This document shows, in pieces, positions 7,729 to 15,668 of a stretch of DNA of 43,661 bases. The stretch comes from Akkermansia muciniphila (GTDB lineage: Bacteria; Verrucomicrobiota; Verrucomicrobiia; Verrucomicrobiales; Akkermansiaceae), in contig CAMCCX010000017.1 of assembly GCA_945873305.1 (NCBI GenBank), positions 1 through 43,661 on the forward strand, given 5' to 3'. Each line of letters opens with the position of its first letter. The stretch's first letter is position 1. The notes beneath the pieces were generated by a model. The model made no database searches. It was not told where the DNA came from and saw only the letters and a list, made by a program, of their open reading frames with translations. Position numbers and translations under genes: made by a program.

Positions 7729-8580
7729 TCAACCGGCGAAGGCATTCGCAGGCAGCCCCCGGACCCCGAGGCCACGGATCACGAACAACCGTCCGGCATG
7801 CTCCTCGACCACCGATTTGTGGACGCCGGTGGTGACGTAAAGGTCCGCCAAATCCGGCCCGCCGAACGCGCAGGCGGTCGTCTCCAAGCACGGCAGCTCC
7901 ACGCGCCGCAGCTCCGCGCCGGACTCCGGATCGAAGCAAACCACGCACGCGCCATGGCAAAACGCGACCCACAAATTCCCGTCCGCATCGAGGGTCATTC
8001 CGTCCGGGGAGGAATCGAGATGCGCCGTGGAAACCACGCCGCGCATGTTCCGCAGGTGGCCGTCCTCGTAGTCGAAGGCGAGCACTTCACGCCGCGGCGT
8101 ATCGATGTAAAAAACCGTTTTTCCGTCCGCGGACCAGGCGATTCCGTTGGAATTCGTGACCGGCCCGAAGGCTTCGTGGAGCGTGAGATCCGGGTCGAGC
8201 CGGTAGAGCCGGGCATCGCCGGTTTTCTTCACCAGGCTGATGGTTCCGGCGAAAAACCGGCCGTCGGGGGAGCACTTGCCGTCGTTGAAACGGTTGTCCG
8301 GCTTGTCCGGTTCCGGGTCGGCGATCGGGGTGAGCCGGCCACTTTCCTCATCGAGAAAAAACAACCCGTCATCGCCCGCGATGACCAGCCCGCCGCTCTC
8401 GCGGGGAACCACGGCGCCCACGCGTTGACCGACGTCCCAGGATTTCTCGCTGCCGTCGGCCGGGTCGAAACGATGAACTCGGTGGCCCTCGATATCGACA
8501 AAATACAAGGCCCCGCGCCACCACAGCGGGCCTTCGCCCCACTGGCTGCGGATGTTTCCAATCGGTTCGATGCTGACCAT
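7729..8580 (-). CDS. SMP-30/gluconolactonase/LRE family lactonase
   Basis: The 283 residues match the six-bladed beta-propeller lactonases related to regucalcin and gluconolactonase, which hydrolyse sugar lactones with a bound divalent metal. Visible family features are GEGPLWW near residue 16 (metal-ligand Glu), KPDNRFNDGKCSPDGRFFAG near residues 93-112, SNGIAWSADGKTVFYIDT near 142-159, and SPDGMTLDADGNLWVAF near 190-206 with the metal-ligand Asp. No signal peptide is seen, so it is probably cytoplasmic. It is divergent from the CPBP protease gene at 8674. With a KdgK-like kinase and an FGGY kinase elsewhere in the window, a role in oxidative sugar catabolism is plausible but not shown by linkage. 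Confidence 0.9.
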   Translation of the reverse strand: MVSIEPIGNIRSQWGEGPLWWRGALYFVDIEGHRVHRFDPADGSEKSWDVGQRVGAVVPRESGGLVIAGDDGLFFLDEESGRLTPIADPEPDKPDNRFNDGKCSPDGRFFAGTISLVKKTGDARLYRLDPDLTLHEAFGPVTNSNGIAWSADGKTVFYIDTPRREVLAFDYEDGHLRNMRGVVSTAHLDSSPDGMTLDADGNLWVAFCHGACVVCFDPESGAELRRVELPCLETTACAFGGPDLADLYVTTGVHKSVVEEHAGRLFVIRGLGVRGLPANAFAG

Positions 8581-8673
8581 GACGGAAGCCTAAAAGCCCG
8601 GGGAAAGGCGCGCCATCGCAAAATCGCCGATCCAAGGCTTTCATTTTATCTAACCTCTGACAAAGTGCCATTC

Positions 8674-9690
8674 ATGCGCAGCGAGGCTTCCAGTGACGTC
8701 TTCAAGGTTTGGCTCTACGCCGCGGCGTCGGTGCTGCTCGGCGCGTGGGCCTCCCCGCTGCTCTACAATGCCGGAAAAGCGGTCGCGGAAATCTGCGCCA
8801 CCAAACAAACCAACGGCCCGCTGGAATGGTTGGCGCGGATCTGCCAGACGACGGATTTTCCGGGGTTTTTCGAGGCGAGCCTGGTGATTTTCGCGATGAT
8901 ATTGTTCCTGCCGTTCATGCAATGGCTGCGCGGCGGACGGGCGGGAGGAGATCGAAATCCGTGGTCGTTCCGCCTGCCGGACAGTGCCAGGACGCGCACG
9001 GCCGGACAGCGGCTGGCGAAGAATCCACACGGGCTGCGGCAGGGCGTGACGGGTTTCTTACTCGTCAGCGCGCTGTTTCTCATGATCGCCGGCGTGATGG
9101 TCCTCACGGGGATTTTCGAGTGGAAAAGTCCGGGTGAAAACATGGCGAAGCTCGTGTTGCGAGCCTTCGCGGCGGCGCTCGGGCTGGCGGTGTTGCAGGA
9201 AATCCTGTTCCGCGGCATCGCGATGGGAATCTTCCTGCGGGCGATGCGGCCGGCGGCGGCGCTCGGCATGTCGGCGGGGCTTTTCGCACTCGTCCATTTC
9301 CTCAATCCACCGCCGGAAGTGACCGTGGCCGATCCGGACGCGGCGGGCGTTGGCTTCGAGTTGTTGCGGAATATCGCCGCGCAGTTTTCCGAGCCGCGCG
9401 TCGTGCTGGGGACCTTCGTTCCGCTGCTCGCCCTCGGCGGCGTGCTCGCCTGCGCCCGCTGGCGGACCGCCTCGCTGTGCCTGCCCATCGGGCTTCATGC
9501 CGGCTGGATTTTCACGAACATGATCCTCGGCGGCGTGACCGTGGCGGCGAGTCGCCCGAGCTCGATCATGTGGGTGATTTCAGGCGCGTCCCTGACCCAA
9601 GGCTTGGTCGCACTCGCCGGCATCCTCATCGCGGGAGCCCTCACCAACTACCTGACAGCGCCCGCCGATGACACCGACATCCCGGCTTGA
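8674..9690 (+). CDS. CPBP-family intramembrane protease-like protein (variant QE motif)
   Basis: The protein has 338 residues from the ATG at 8674. The frame is open far upstream, but that part is only antisense to the lactonase gene. It has about eight hydrophobic segments. The CPBP (CAAX protease / bacteriocin-processing) motifs are present: LQEILFRG (motif 1), FALVHFL (motif 2) and GLHAGWIF (motif 3). The first glutamate of the usual EExxxR motif is Gln here, while the paralogue at 10429-11403 keeps EE, so activity may be altered. Family members cleave membrane or prenylated peptides, or act as immunity proteins. Its last 23 bases overlap comF, which suggests coupling. Confidence 0.85.
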   Translation: MRSEASSDVFKVWLYAAASVLLGAWASPLLYNAGKAVAEICATKQTNGPLEWLARICQTTDFPGFFEASLVIFAMILFLPFMQWLRGGRAGGDRNPWSFRLPDSARTRTAGQRLAKNPHGLRQGVTGFLLVSALFLMIAGVMVLTGIFEWKSPGENMAKLVLRAFAAALGLAVLQEILFRGIAMGIFLRAMRPAAALGMSAGLFALVHFLNPPPEVTVADPDAAGVGFELLRNIAAQFSEPRVVLGTFVPLLALGGVLACARWRTASLCLPIGLHAGWIFTNMILGGVTVAASRPSSIMWVISGASLTQGLVALAGILIAGALTNYLTAPADDTDIPA

Positions 9691-10432
9691 AACCCGCGGC
9701 TGGCGGAAACTCGCGTCCCGCGCGCTGGACCTGCTCTATCCGCCGCTCTGCGCGGTCTGCCAGGAAAACCTATCCGAAGGACGGGCGCTCTGCGACGCCT
9801 GCGACGCGGACCTGCCGCGACTCGCCGAGCCGTTTTGCAAGACCTGCGGCGAGCCGTTTCCGGGAGAAATCGACGGCCCGTTCGCCTGCCCGAACTGCAG
9901 CAAACTGAAGTTCGCCTTCGAATTCGCGCGGCCGGCGATGGTGCGCGACGAGCGCACGCTGGAAATCATCCACCGCCTGAAATACGGCCGCGAGCTCCAC
10001 TTGGCGAAGGACCTCGGCCGTCTCGCCGCCGAGGCGTTTGCCGATGCCCGGCTGGCTCCGGCGCTCGCGGGAAACTGGCCGTTAGTGCCGGTGCCGCTGC
10101 ATCGCAAACGCCTGCAACACCGCCATTTCAACCAAGCCGAGGAAATTTCCCGGATGCTGTCCGCGCATACCGGCCTGCCCGTCATCGGCGCGCTGCGGCG
10201 GATCCGCGCCACCGAGCACCAGACCGCGCTCACCCGTTCGCAGCGCTTGGAAAACCTGCGCGGAGCCTTCGTCATCACCGCCGCCGGTCGCCGCCGCAGC
10301 GAACAATCCCCGGGCGGCGCGGTGCTCGTCGATGACGTGCTCACCACCGGCTCGACCGTGGACGAATGCGCGAAAATCCTCCGCCGCGCGGGCTTTCAAA
10401 AAGTCGTCGCCGTCACCGTGATGCGCGGCTAA
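9668..10432 (+). CDS. comF: ComF-family phosphoribosyltransferase-like protein
   Basis: The 254-residue protein has the ComF layout: an N-terminal zinc-ribbon region with paired cysteines (LCAVCQENL, LCDACDADL, CKTCGEPF, CPNC, within about residues 25-80) followed by a type I phosphoribosyltransferase fold. The PRPP-binding signature VLVDDVLTTGSTVDEC is at about residues 217-232. The KRLQHRHFNQAEEIS stretch is also typical. ComF proteins are needed for uptake or processing of transforming DNA in naturally competent bacteria, though many non-competent species keep one. The start overlaps the CPBP gene by 23 bp, and the stop overlaps the convergent CPBP paralogue by four bases. Confidence 0.93.
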   Translation: MTPTSRLETRGWRKLASRALDLLYPPLCAVCQENLSEGRALCDACDADLPRLAEPFCKTCGEPFPGEIDGPFACPNCSKLKFAFEFARPAMVRDERTLEIIHRLKYGRELHLAKDLGRLAAEAFADARLAPALAGNWPLVPVPLHRKRLQHRHFNQAEEISRMLSAHTGLPVIGALRRIRATEHQTALTRSQRLENLRGAFVITAAGRRRSEQSPGGAVLVDDVLTTGSTVDECAKILRRAGFQKVVAVTVMRG

Positions 10433-11403
10433 CCGAGCGCCCGCTTCGTTTCAAAGCGCTGCAAAACAAAGTGGCAAATCACCGCGGTCAGCCCGAGCGC
10501 GAGCAGCGGCACCCCGCCGGAGCGCAGCGTGTCGCCCACGCCCCACGGCCGCAGCGGATGCGCCGGCACGGATTGATAGATCAGGTTGAACCCCTTGAAC
10601 GCCAGGATCCAACCGGCGTGGAGACCGATCGAAAACCACAGCGCCCCGGTCCGCACGCGGGCCCTCGCCAGCATCATCCCGATGACGAACAAGGTCGCGA
10701 AATCCGTGAGGAAAAATTGCGGGTCCGTGAAGTGAAGCAGGATTTTCCCCAACAGTTCGAAACCCGCCAGCGGCGCTCCGGGCGCGGCGATGACCGTCCC
10801 GTCCGGCGGCTGGAGGAAGTGGACGAAGGCGAAAACAAGCGAGGTGCCGAGACAGGCGGCGAGCGGTTTGGTGAATTTCAGCCAGAGTCCCAGCAGAATC
10901 CCGCGGAACAGCCATTCCTCCAACAGCGAAGCCCCGATCGCCGTGGGTAAAATCCCGCCCGCCAGCTTTCCAATGCCGGGCGCTTTGTTCTTCGGAACGT
11001 AAGCTCCTAACATTTCCAAGGCCGCGCCCGTCGCCCACAACATGCCGCCCGCGATGACGCAGCCCGCGGCGATCTGGATCAGCGCGGATTGCCAGCAAAC
11101 CCGGCGCACAGCCACTCCGGTCGCGTCGGCGCCGGCCCGGATCCGGCGGATTCTACGGAACAAAAGCGGCAGCAACAGCAGCGCGGAAATCGTCAGCGAG
11201 CGGCTGAAATACCGACTGAAGGGCGCCCGGCGGCATGACTTTCCCAACCATTCGGCGAGCGCGTTCAAGTCGCCCGCGGCGGAAACCCCGCCTAACCATT
11301 TTCCCGCTTGATACAGCCACGGCGAAACCACCGCGGCCAGCAGGACCGCGGAGACGACCCAGAGCACCGCCGCGCCGGCCTCGGATTGGAAAAAACGCTT
11401 CAT
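10429..11403 (-). CDS. CPBP-family intramembrane metalloprotease (EE motif intact)
   Basis: The 324-residue multi-pass membrane protein has LLEEWLFRGILLG (motif 1 with the catalytic EE pair), FAFVHFLQPP (motif 2) and GLHAGWIL (motif 3), the complete CPBP signature. It is clearly paralogous to the product of 8674-9690: both begin with a similar SEA...V..VSAVLL..VVSPWLY / ASPLLYNAGK region and share HFL-PP, GFELL and LHAGWI blocks at the same places. The two copies sit in opposite orientation around comF, consistent with an inverted duplication. The substrate is unknown. The ATG at 11403 gives a start just before the first membrane segment. Confidence 0.9.
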   Translation of the reverse strand: MKRFFQSEAGAAVLWVVSAVLLAAVVSPWLYQAGKWLGGVSAAGDLNALAEWLGKSCRRAPFSRYFSRSLTISALLLLPLLFRRIRRIRAGADATGVAVRRVCWQSALIQIAAGCVIAGGMLWATGAALEMLGAYVPKNKAPGIGKLAGGILPTAIGASLLEEWLFRGILLGLWLKFTKPLAACLGTSLVFAFVHFLQPPDGTVIAAPGAPLAGFELLGKILLHFTDPQFFLTDFATLFVIGMMLARARVRTGALWFSIGLHAGWILAFKGFNLIYQSVPAHPLRPWGVGDTLRSGGVPLLALGLTAVICHFVLQRFETKRALG

Positions 11404-11450
11404 CCGCAGCAGTCTTGGGGGTTGCCAGCGCGCTTGTCCAGAGGGTCATG

Positions 11451-11484
11451 AAAAAGCCGCCGGGAAATCTCCCGGCGGCTTTTT
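11451..11484 (-). terminator. Rho-independent terminator of the peroxiredoxin gene
   Basis: A perfect 15-bp stem (11451-11465 with 11470-11484) closes a 4-base loop. The stem is AAAAAGCCGCCGGGA on the plus strand, so both sides have a U-tract in the corresponding transcript. It lies 23 bp past the stop of the minus-strand peroxiredoxin gene and also upstream of the minus-strand CPBP gene, insulating it. Confidence 0.9.
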
Positions 11485-11506
11485 CTGAAATCGGAAACGA
11501 GAATTC

Positions 11507-11998
11507 TCAAAGTCCGCGCAAGGTCGCCTTGATCGCCTCGAAGTTCGGCATGTCGCCGGGATTTTCGAGCACCTCGGCGTATTGGACCACGCCGGATTTA
11601 TCCACCACGAAGGCGGAACGCTTCGGCACGCCGCCCATGATCAGATTCTTCGCGGGCAGGAATTGGTCGTAAGCCACGCCGTAAGCCTCGGTCACCTTGT
11701 GCTCGTAGTCGCTGAGCAGCGAGATGGTGATGCCTTCCTTTTGCGCCCAAGCTTCCTGCGCGAACGGGTTGTCGCCGGAAATGCCTAGCACCTTCGCGTC
11801 GAGCGCGTCGTAGTCGGAAATCCCCTGGGAAATGCTGCAAAACTCCGCCGTGCAGCCGCCGGTGAAGGCCATCGGCACGAACAGCAGGACGATGTTGGAT
11901 TTTCCGACAAGCTCGCTCAGCGTGACCAATTCCGGGCCGTTGGAAGTTTTGCTGACGAGGGTGAAATCAGGGGCTTTGTCGCCGACGTTAATGGACAT
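11507..11998 (-). CDS. Peroxiredoxin (AhpE/BCP-like, redoxin family)
   Basis: The 163-residue protein is a thioredoxin-fold peroxidase that reduces hydrogen peroxide and organic hydroperoxides in the cytoplasm. It begins MSINVGDKAPDFTL, typical of redoxins. The active site is FVPMAFTGGCTAEFCSI, with the peroxidatic Cys near residue 48 and a second Cys five residues later, which may resolve it. The start is set at the ATG at 11998; a longer frame exists upstream but lacks homology to the family. avtA starts 56 bp away on the opposite strand, so the promoters for both lie in that short gap. The terminator follows 23 bp after the stop. Confidence 0.93.
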   Translation of the reverse strand: MSINVGDKAPDFTLVSKTSNGPELVTLSELVGKSNIVLLFVPMAFTGGCTAEFCSISQGISDYDALDAKVLGISGDNPFAQEAWAQKEGITISLLSDYEHKVTEAYGVAYDQFLPAKNLIMGGVPKRSAFVVDKSGVVQYAEVLENPGDMPNFEAIKATLRGL

Positions 11999-12053
11999 GG
12001 TGGTTTGTTGGTTGTTTGAAGTTCGCCGACATCCTAGAACAGGGCATCCGGAC

Positions 12054-13316
12054 ATGTCATACCAATTCTCACAATTTGGCCAACACCTCGGCTGCGGCAG
12101 CGGGATCGGCGAGCTGATGGACGACCTCGGCCACGCCCTCGCCAGCGGCGGCCCGGACTTGAAAATGCTCGGCGGCGGCCAACCCGCCCGCATCCCCGAG
12201 ATCAACGCCGTCTGGCGGCGGCGGCTTGAAGAACTGATGGAGGAAATGGGCGGCCTCGAGCGCGCCCTCACCACCTACGACCCGCCGGGCGGAAATCCGC
12301 ATTTCATCCAAGCCATCGCCACCCTCTTCCGCGAGACCTTCGGCTGGGACCTCGGCCCGGAAAACGTCGGCGTCACCAGCGGTGGGCAGACCGCTTTCTA
12401 TTTCCTCTTCAACCTGCTCGCCGGGCCGATGCCCGACGGTAGTGTTCGCAAGATTTTGCTCCCGCTCGTCCCCGAATACATCGGCTACGCAAACCAAGGT
12501 GCCAGCGGCGATCTGTTCCGCGCCATCACCCCGCTCATCGAAAAAACCGGCCCGCACGAGTTCAAATACCGCGTCGATTTCGACCAGCTCGAAGTCACGT
12601 CCGACATCGCCGCGATCTGCGCCTCCCGCCCCACCAATCCCACCGGCAACGTCCTCACCGACGAGGAAATCGCCCGACTCTCCGCCATCGCCAAGGAGCA
12701 CGACATCCCGCTCATCATCGACAACGCGTACGGCGCGCCCTTCCCCGGCATCATCTTCGCCGACGCCACGCCGTTCTGGGAGAACCACGTGATTTTGACC
12801 CTCAGCCTCTCGAAACTCGGCCTGCCCGGCACCCGCACCGGCATCGTCATCGGCCCGCCGGAAATCATCCGCGCGCTCGGCTCGATGAGCGCCATCGCCG
12901 GACTATCGAATCCGAACATCGGCCAGCAAATCACCCTGCCGCTGATCAAGTCCGGCGAGATCCTCCGCCTCAGCCGCGAGGTCGTCCGCCCGTTCTACCA
13001 GGAAAAATGCCGGCTCGCCCGCCAGGCCGCGATGGACGCGTTCGGCGACGACATCGACTGGTTCATGCACCGCAGCGAGGGCGCGTTGTTCCTCTGGTTC
13101 TGGTTTCCCGGCCTGCCGATCACCTCCCAGGAACTCTACGAACGCCTGAAACAACGCGAGGTCCTCGTCATCCCCGGCCAACACTTCTTCTTCGGCCACG
13201 ACGACGCAAACTGGCCGCACCGCCACGAATGCATCCGCGTTTCCTACGCCATGGACGAAGCCGTGGTCCGCGACGGCCTGAAGATCATCGCCGAGGAAGT
13301 CCGGCGGCTGAAATAA
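12054..13316 (+). CDS. avtA: Valine-pyruvate aminotransferase AvtA
   Basis: The 420-residue protein is a PLP-dependent fold-I aminotransferase and follows the Escherichia coli AvtA sequence closely throughout as I recall it: MLGGGQPARIPE, NPTGNVLTDEEIARL, IPLIIDNAYGAPFPGIIF, LSLSKLGLPGTRTGIVIG (PLP lysine in SLSKLGLPG) and EGALFLWFWFPGLPIT. It transfers amino groups between valine (or alanine) and 2-oxoisovalerate or pyruvate, giving an alternative route in valine and alanine synthesis. The ATG at 12054 matches the family start; the frame is open upstream only across the peroxiredoxin gene. The stop is followed after one base by the first copy of the 64-bp palindromic repeat. Confidence 0.94.
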   Translation: MSYQFSQFGQHLGCGSGIGELMDDLGHALASGGPDLKMLGGGQPARIPEINAVWRRRLEELMEEMGGLERALTTYDPPGGNPHFIQAIATLFRETFGWDLGPENVGVTSGGQTAFYFLFNLLAGPMPDGSVRKILLPLVPEYIGYANQGASGDLFRAITPLIEKTGPHEFKYRVDFDQLEVTSDIAAICASRPTNPTGNVLTDEEIARLSAIAKEHDIPLIIDNAYGAPFPGIIFADATPFWENHVILTLSLSKLGLPGTRTGIVIGPPEIIRALGSMSAIAGLSNPNIGQQITLPLIKSGEILRLSREVVRPFYQEKCRLARQAAMDAFGDDIDWFMHRSEGALFLWFWFPGLPITSQELYERLKQREVLVIPGQHFFFGHDDANWPHRHECIRVSYAMDEAVVRDGLKIIAEEVRRLK

Positions 13317-13317
13317 A

Positions 13318-13381
13318 GTGTCCCGACTGTCTCAGTCGGGAGCCGAGTCTCCGGTTCCGGCTGAGACAGCCGGAACACATT
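13318..13381 (+). repeat. 64-bp REP-like palindromic repeat, copy 1
   Basis: This element begins GTGTCCCGACTGTCTCAGTC and ends CCGGAACACATT. It folds into two hairpins: CCCGACT/AGTCGGG with loop GTCTC, and TTCCGGCT/AGCCGGAA with loop GAGAC. The two loops are complementary, and the whole unit is an imperfect palindrome with GTGT and ACAC ends. It matches copy 2 (13988-14051) at 62 of 64 positions in the same orientation. It starts one base after the avtA stop and probably works as a transcript end. Confidence 0.9.
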
Positions 13382-13456
13382 GCCCAAAGCGTCGTCACCG
13401 GCGGGGCCCCCCGCTTGCGGGCTTCCACCGCCTGAATTTCGTGCTACGGTCCAATC

Positions 13457-13678
13457 ATGCCAAGCGTGTGCGATCAAATCCCCAATCTCTCGACGGCTGA
13501 AAAACTGATTGCGATGGAAGCCTTGTGGAGCAGTCTTCACCAGACCTTCGAGGATTCCGACCCGCCAGACTGGCATCGTGAAATCTTAGATCGCAGGATG
13601 GCATTGATCGAATCCGGACAGGCGGTTTACGAGGACTGGAACCAAGTCAAAAGAGAGTTGAGGGATCGCACCGCGTGA
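13457..13678 (+). CDS. Type II antitoxin, addiction-module component family
   Basis: The 73-residue protein reads MPSVCDQIPNLSTAEKLIAM at the start, then a WSSL...EDSDPPDWHREIL core. This resembles the short 'addiction module component' antitoxins (putative TIGR02574-type) that pair with ParE/RelE-like toxins. The helical N-terminus plus a flexible acidic and Trp-containing C-terminus would wrap the toxin. Its TGA overlaps the toxin's GTG start (GTGA, four bases), the usual arrangement of such pairs. Upstream, 76 bp separate it from repeat copy 1; that gap must hold any promoter and autoregulatory operator. Confidence 0.85.
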   Translation: MPSVCDQIPNLSTAEKLIAMEALWSSLHQTFEDSDPPDWHREILDRRMALIESGQAVYEDWNQVKRELRDRTA

Positions 13679-13983
13679 GAATCGAGGTCCTCACCCACGC
13701 CAAGGAGGATCTCTTCGACGGCTACCTTTTCTACGAACGCCAGGAAGCAGGCATCGGCGATTATTTCCTGGATTCCCTCAGCGCGGACATCGAATCGCTA
13801 CTCCTTCATCATGGCTATCACCGCCGGTTTTACGGTTTTCATCGGATGATCGCGCGCGTGTTTCCGTTTTTCATCTATTACCGCGTCAAGGATGAGACGA
13901 TTTACGTCGATGCCGTGGTGGATCAAAGAAGGAATCCAGCCTCAATCAAACGACTGCTCCATCGTTTGATGCGGGGAGAGTGA
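13675..13983 (+). CDS. ParE/RelE-superfamily toxin
   Basis: The 102-residue protein has the RelE/ParE fold signature: an N-terminal strand with acidic helix (MRIEVLTHAKEDLFDGYLFYERQ), a central YHRRFYGFHRMIARVFPFFIYYRV strand region with basic residues, and the ending DAVVDQRRNPASIKRLLHRL typical of the plasmid-stabilisation (ParE) branch. Such toxins inhibit gyrase or cleave mRNA at the ribosome; the exact target cannot be predicted. It starts at a GTG that overlaps the antitoxin stop. Repeat copy 2 begins four bases after its stop. Confidence 0.88.
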   Translation: MRIEVLTHAKEDLFDGYLFYERQEAGIGDYFLDSLSADIESLLLHHGYHRRFYGFHRMIARVFPFFIYYRVKDETIYVDAVVDQRRNPASIKRLLHRLMRGE

Positions 13984-13987
13984 GGAC

Positions 13988-14051
13988 GTGTCCCGACTGT
14001 CTCAGTCGGGAGCCGAGCCTCCGGATCCGGCTGAGACAGCCGGAACACATT
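13988..14051 (+). repeat. 64-bp REP-like palindromic repeat, copy 2
   Basis: It is identical to copy 1 (13318-13381) except for two bases in the spacer between the hairpins (GAGCCTCCGGAT here against GAGTCTCCGGTT). It has the same orientation and lies between the toxin stop and the stop of the convergent sugar kinase, which abuts it directly. It can therefore serve as a bidirectional 3'-end structure. The two copies bracket the toxin-antitoxin pair as direct repeats 670 bp apart. Confidence 0.9.
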
Positions 14052-15149
14052 CTAGCGGACGACCCGCGCGCCGCCGCCGCCGATTTGTTTTTCGACTTCC
14101 TTGCGGGTGACCATCGAGGTGTCGCCGGGCGTGGTCGAGGCGAGCGCGCCGTGGGCGGCGCCGTATTCGACGGCTTTCTGGGCGTCGTTGAACTCGAGGA
14201 ATCCGAACTGCAGGCCGCTTGCAAAGCTGTCACCGCCGCCGACGCGGTCCATGATTTCGAGGCCGGGATATTTGCGGCTTTCGTGGAATTTCCCCTCGTG
14301 CCAGAGGATCGCGGACCAGTCGTTGACGGTCGCGGAAATCACGCCGCGCAGGGTGGTGGCGGCGACCTTGAAGTTCGGGAAGGTCTTCACCGCGGTTTCG
14401 ATCATCGCCTTGAAGGCGTCCAGCTCGATGGCGGAAATGTTGTGGTCCACGCCCTCGACCTCGAAGCCGAGCGAGGCGGTGAAGTCCTCCTCGTTGCCGA
14501 TCATGACATCCACGTATTTCGCGATCTCGCGGTTCACTTCCTGCGCTTTCGCGAGGCCGCCGATGGTTTTCCAGAGCGACGGGCGGTAGTTGAGATCGTA
14601 GGAAACAACGGTGCCGTATTTGTTAGCGGCCTTCACGGCCTCCACGGTGAGGGCGGCGGTGGATTCCGAGAGCGCGGCGTAAATCCCGCCGGTGTGGAAC
14701 CAGCGCACCCCGAGCTTGCCGAAGATGTGGTCCCAATCGACGTCGCCCGGCTTGAGCTGGGAGGCGGCGGTGTTGCCGCGGTCGGGATTTCCCACCGCGC
14801 CGCGGATGCCGAAGCCGCGCTCGGTGAAATTCAGGCCGTTTCTCACCTTGCGGCCGATGCCGTCGTCCTCGCGCCATTGGATGAAATCCGTGGCCACGCC
14901 GCCCTGCATGATGAAATCCTCGATCAGGTGGCCGATTTCGTTATCGACGAACGCAGTGACCACCGCGGTCTTGTAACCGAAACATTTCCGCAGGCCGCGC
15001 GAAGTGTTGTATTCGCCGCCGCCTTCCCAAGCTTGGAAATTGCGGGCGGTGCGGATGCGGCCTTCGCCGGGATCGAGACGGAGCATGACTTCGCCCATCG
15101 AGAGTTGGTCAAAGGCGCATTCGGATTTCGGTTTGATCGTGAGTGACAT
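14052..15149 (-). CDS. PfkB-family carbohydrate kinase, 2-keto-3-deoxygluconate kinase-like
   Basis: The 365-residue protein is a ribokinase-fold sugar kinase. The N-terminal FDQLSMGEVMLRLDPGEGRI and WEGGGEYNTSRGL (sugar-binding Gly-Gly) match KDG kinases, and the C-terminal DRVGGGDSFASGLQFGFL is the PfkB signature with the catalytic Asp. It would phosphorylate 2-dehydro-3-deoxygluconate in uronate or Entner-Doudoroff-type catabolism; the aldolase partner is not in the window. The spacing NDWSAILWHEGKFHESRKY is seen in long verrucomicrobial and planctomycete versions (recalled). It is monocistronic or leads an operon with nothing close downstream except the palindromic repeat. Confidence 0.85.
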   Translation of the reverse strand: MSLTIKPKSECAFDQLSMGEVMLRLDPGEGRIRTARNFQAWEGGGEYNTSRGLRKCFGYKTAVVTAFVDNEIGHLIEDFIMQGGVATDFIQWREDDGIGRKVRNGLNFTERGFGIRGAVGNPDRGNTAASQLKPGDVDWDHIFGKLGVRWFHTGGIYAALSESTAALTVEAVKAANKYGTVVSYDLNYRPSLWKTIGGLAKAQEVNREIAKYVDVMIGNEEDFTASLGFEVEGVDHNISAIELDAFKAMIETAVKTFPNFKVAATTLRGVISATVNDWSAILWHEGKFHESRKYPGLEIMDRVGGGDSFASGLQFGFLEFNDAQKAVEYGAAHGALASTTPGDTSMVTRKEVEKQIGGGGARVVR

Positions 15150-15205
15150 GGTTTTTTACGTGTTGCTGGCAATTTCAAAGGTCCGTTTCCCTTGGTGTGA
15201 AGCGC

Positions 15206-15625
15206 TCAGGATTTCCGGCATTCGTCGTATTCGAAATACTCGAGCATCGTTTCGATTTCGTCGCGTCCTTCGAGGCCGCTCTCCTTTTTCCGGCGGGTCA
15301 AAATTTCGCTGACACCGTCGTTCCAGCCGACTTTTTTCAGGTAGTTGTTCCAGATGAAAATGTCGCCCTCGCTGAGCTCGCGGCCGGTTTCAAAGCACCA
15401 TTTCAGGATCTCCTCGTCGCTGCCGCCTTGCAGCACGCGCGCGGCGAGGTCGTCGTATTTCACCCGCAGGAAATCCGCGCAGCGGCCGTCGAAGCCTGAG
15501 CCGAGATTGTCCCGAAAATCCTCCCGCAGCGTGCCCGCCGCGTTTTGCCGGATCTTGTCCAGCATCCGGGAAAAGTAGATCATGCCGAGGGTTTCCTGAT
15601 AGGCGGAGAGCGGTGCGGTTTTCAT
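15206..15625 (-). CDS. DUF5069 protein
   Basis: The 139-residue protein starts MKTAPLSAYQETLGMIYFSR and contains DNLGSGFDGRCADFLRVKYDDL and GRELSEGDIFIWNNYLKKVGW. This is the pattern of the DUF5069 family, seen widely in Verrucomicrobiota, without known function. It has no signal peptide or membrane segment and should be cytoplasmic. A Cys in the GRCADFL element and DEEILKWCFETG are conserved-looking. The start at 15625 is chosen over the longer frame, which only runs across the preceding M23 gene. It is 43 bp downstream of the M23 peptidase gene. Confidence 0.82.
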   Translation of the reverse strand: MKTAPLSAYQETLGMIYFSRMLDKIRQNAAGTLREDFRDNLGSGFDGRCADFLRVKYDDLAARVLQGGSDEEILKWCFETGRELSEGDIFIWNNYLKKVGWNDGVSEILTRRKKESGLEGRDEIETMLEYFEYDECRKS

Positions 15626-15668
15626 AAATCCGCGGCCGTGGTATCCGCCGCGCGCGGACAAAGCAAGC

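Noticed and set aside
7798-8673. Long plus-strand open frame that runs into the CPBP gene at 8674
   Set aside because: This part lies antisense to the well-supported SMP-30 lactonase and has the Arg/His-rich composition of an opposite-strand shadow. The protein-like sequence begins only at the ATG at 8674.
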